Source: Nitrososphaera sp. (GTDB taxonomy: Archaea > Thermoproteota > Nitrososphaeria > Nitrososphaerales > Nitrososphaeraceae). From it: 6,260 bases of DNA. How positions within the stretch are numbered: position 1 is the first letter of the stretch; the number at the start of each line of letters is the position of its first letter. Both the position numbers and the translations under genes were made by a program. Below, in pieces: positions 5,911 to 6,260 of this stretch. Where the stretch lies: contig JAICPK010000058.1 of the NCBI GenBank assembly GCA_025929855.1, positions 1-6,260 of the forward strand, in the 5' to 3' direction. The notes beneath the pieces were generated by a model, which did not search any database, had not been told where the DNA came from, and saw only the letters and a program-made list of their open reading frames with translations.

Positions 5911-6260
5911 TTGTCAGGACAACAACCGCCACCACCACCCCCGACGCCACCATCTACGCAGGATGCTACTGCTGCGGGGAATTTTAGCCAAGGAGAGCAC
6001 GGCCAACCAAGAAAATATGAAGAGTACGCCTACGTTCTTGACTTTACACCAAGGGGCAAATCTATAACAGTTAGAGGCAGAGAAGGTGTCATAATCCAGG
6101 CTATAGGAGAAGAACGGTTGACCCTACTAGAGCTTTTGGGAATCCAAAACGCCACCGTTGAGATAGGCGAACGCCTTTACATAGGGCGGGAAGGTCGTGA
6201 GAAGGTATCAAGTGTACTTGGCAGGCTAGAATACAATGCTATTTCACAGTCTGCAAAGAA
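5911..6260 (+). CDS. DUF655 family protein, N-terminal part; 3' end outside window
   Basis: An open frame runs from TTG at 5911 to the window edge (116 codons). After a Pro-rich leader with six consecutive prolines (6-11) and an unstructured stretch, the DUF655 core begins near residue 36: YEEYAYVLDF, then VIIQAIGEERLTLLELL, RLYIGREGREKVSSVLGRL and a start of the next helical part. DUF655 is an archaeal protein family of unproven function, proposed to bind nucleic acid from its OB-like and helix-hairpin-helix-like regions. It is typically encoded between rpoF and ksgA, so ksgA is the expected next gene. The TTG is the first possible start, because TGA at 5905-5907 closes the frame just before it and no ATG occurs in frame. 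A GGGG-containing purine stretch (5900-5903) about seven bases upstream could serve as a weak ribosome-binding site. The gap to rpoF is 31 bases, so it is probably in the same operon. Confidence 0.88.
   Translation, partial: MSGQQPPPPPPTPPSTQDATAAGNFSQGEHGQPRKYEEYAYVLDFTPRGKSITVRGREGVIIQAIGEERLTLLELLGIQNATVEIGERLYIGREGREKVSSVLGRLEYNAISQSAK

Noticed and set aside
5804..6067. Open frame overlapping the end of rpoF and the start of DUF655
   Set aside because: It is out of frame with both recognisable proteins, and its His/Arg-rich product is the translation of their Pro-coding triplets.

Overview
The window comes from an ammonia-oxidizing archaeon (Nitrososphaerota, formerly Thaumarchaeota), most likely a terrestrial Nitrososphaera-like lineage. 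This rests on a set of archaeal/eukaryote-type information genes (TFS, PCNA, RadA, eL21, RpoF, DUF655) together with an archaeal-type ammonia monooxygenase subunit B. The order assignment comes from the look of the proteins and the intermediate base composition, not from a search.

Layout, left to right. Positions 1-123 hold the C-terminal zinc ribbon of transcription factor S, in a frame that lacks its start. A 220-base intergenic region follows, with a pure (AC)13 microsatellite, a small A/T-rich hairpin, and a TATA box placed so that the PCNA transcript would begin at its GTG codon. PCNA (344-1102), aspartate kinase (1110-2522) and a cobalamin-pathway methyltransferase, CobJ (2546-3379), lie head to tail with gaps of 7 and 23 bases and probably form one transcription unit. 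On the minus strand, convergent with cobJ, is amoB (3470-4027). It has its own TATA box and a T-rich tail, and no other amo gene lies in the window. The recombinase radA (4154-5155, TTG start) diverges from amoB. An AT-rich box between radA and the next gene probably starts a leaderless transcript for eL21 (5188-5547). rpoF (5544-5879) overlaps eL21 by four bases, and a DUF655 gene (from 5911, TTG start) runs off the right edge. The eL21-rpoF-DUF655 order is a conserved archaeal arrangement that usually continues into ksgA.

Functionally the window is mostly core machinery: transcript cleavage (TFS), sliding clamp (PCNA), recombination (RadA), translation (eL21), polymerase stalk (RpoF), with one amino-acid gene and one B12 gene. 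The gene of special metabolic interest is amoB, the periplasm-facing, copper-ligand-bearing subunit of the enzyme that supplies energy to these organisms. I see no phage, insertion sequence, CRISPR, tRNA or rRNA, and no convincing undescribed system. The points worth a second look are the isolated amoB, the palindrome on the PCNA start codon, the long AC microsatellite, and low-complexity tracts at the ends of several conserved proteins.
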